A DNA stretch of 6,109 nucleotides. Source: JBGPIT01 sp041485125 (GTDB taxonomy: Bacteria; Desulfobacterota; Binatia; UTPRO1). How positions within the stretch are numbered: position 1 is the stretch's first letter; each line of letters opens with the position of its first letter. The stretch is from assembly GCA_041485125.1 (NCBI GenBank), contig JBGPIT010000303.1:1-6109 (forward strand). The letters run 5' to 3'. This document shows positions 6,106 to 6,109 of this stretch, piece after piece. Both the position numbers and the translations under genes were made by a program. The notes under the pieces were generated by a model. That model worked only from the letters and a program-made list of their open reading frames with translations. It was not told the origin of the DNA and made no database searches.

Positions 6106-6109
6106 CGGC

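Overview
The window is GC-rich, densely coded chromosomal DNA with six protein genes and no sign of phage, insertion sequences, CRISPR or RNA genes. The gene set suggests a high-GC Gram-negative bacterium, possibly from the deltaproteobacterial or Binatota-like range. It comprises a DksA/TraR regulator of the DPxD-like, C4-zinc type, a Yip1 membrane protein, a MOFRL-type glycerate 2-kinase, an FAD-dependent GlpD and an Fe-S endonuclease III. The taxonomic guess is inference only; no marker gene settles it.

Layout. Positions 1-963 (+) are the 3' part of a thymidylate-synthase-family gene cut by the window edge. Next comes a good sigma70-type promoter (974-1002) and a DksA/TraR-family gene (1024-1449, +). 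A Yip1-family integral membrane gene (1478-2029, -) converges on it. A 68-bp divergent spacer (2030-2097) separates the Yip1 gene from a rightward run of three genes: glycerate 2-kinase (2098-3486), glpD (3534-5246) and nth (5246-5977). The last 132 bp are non-coding and end in a strong-looking rightward promoter (6078-6105) for a gene beyond the window.

How the genes fit together. Glycerate 2-kinase feeds glycerate into lower glycolysis as 2-phosphoglycerate. GlpD oxidises glycerol-3-phosphate to dihydroxyacetone phosphate and passes electrons to the quinone pool. Both move three-carbon compounds into central metabolism. nth, a base-excision repair gene, overlaps the glpD stop codon by one base and is probably translated with it.

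The item most worth attention is the first gene. Its visible N-terminal part matches the catalytic half of thymidylate synthase with identical spacing from the nucleophile Cys through Arg-Ser-x-Asp and Asn to Tyr. The His two residues before that Tyr is replaced by Asn. The protein does not end where thymidylate synthase ends. It continues into a second segment that looks like a decayed copy of the same fold, keeping a DQV helix and a GRLH strand but lacking the catalytic residues. This suggests a fused active/inactive pseudodimer.
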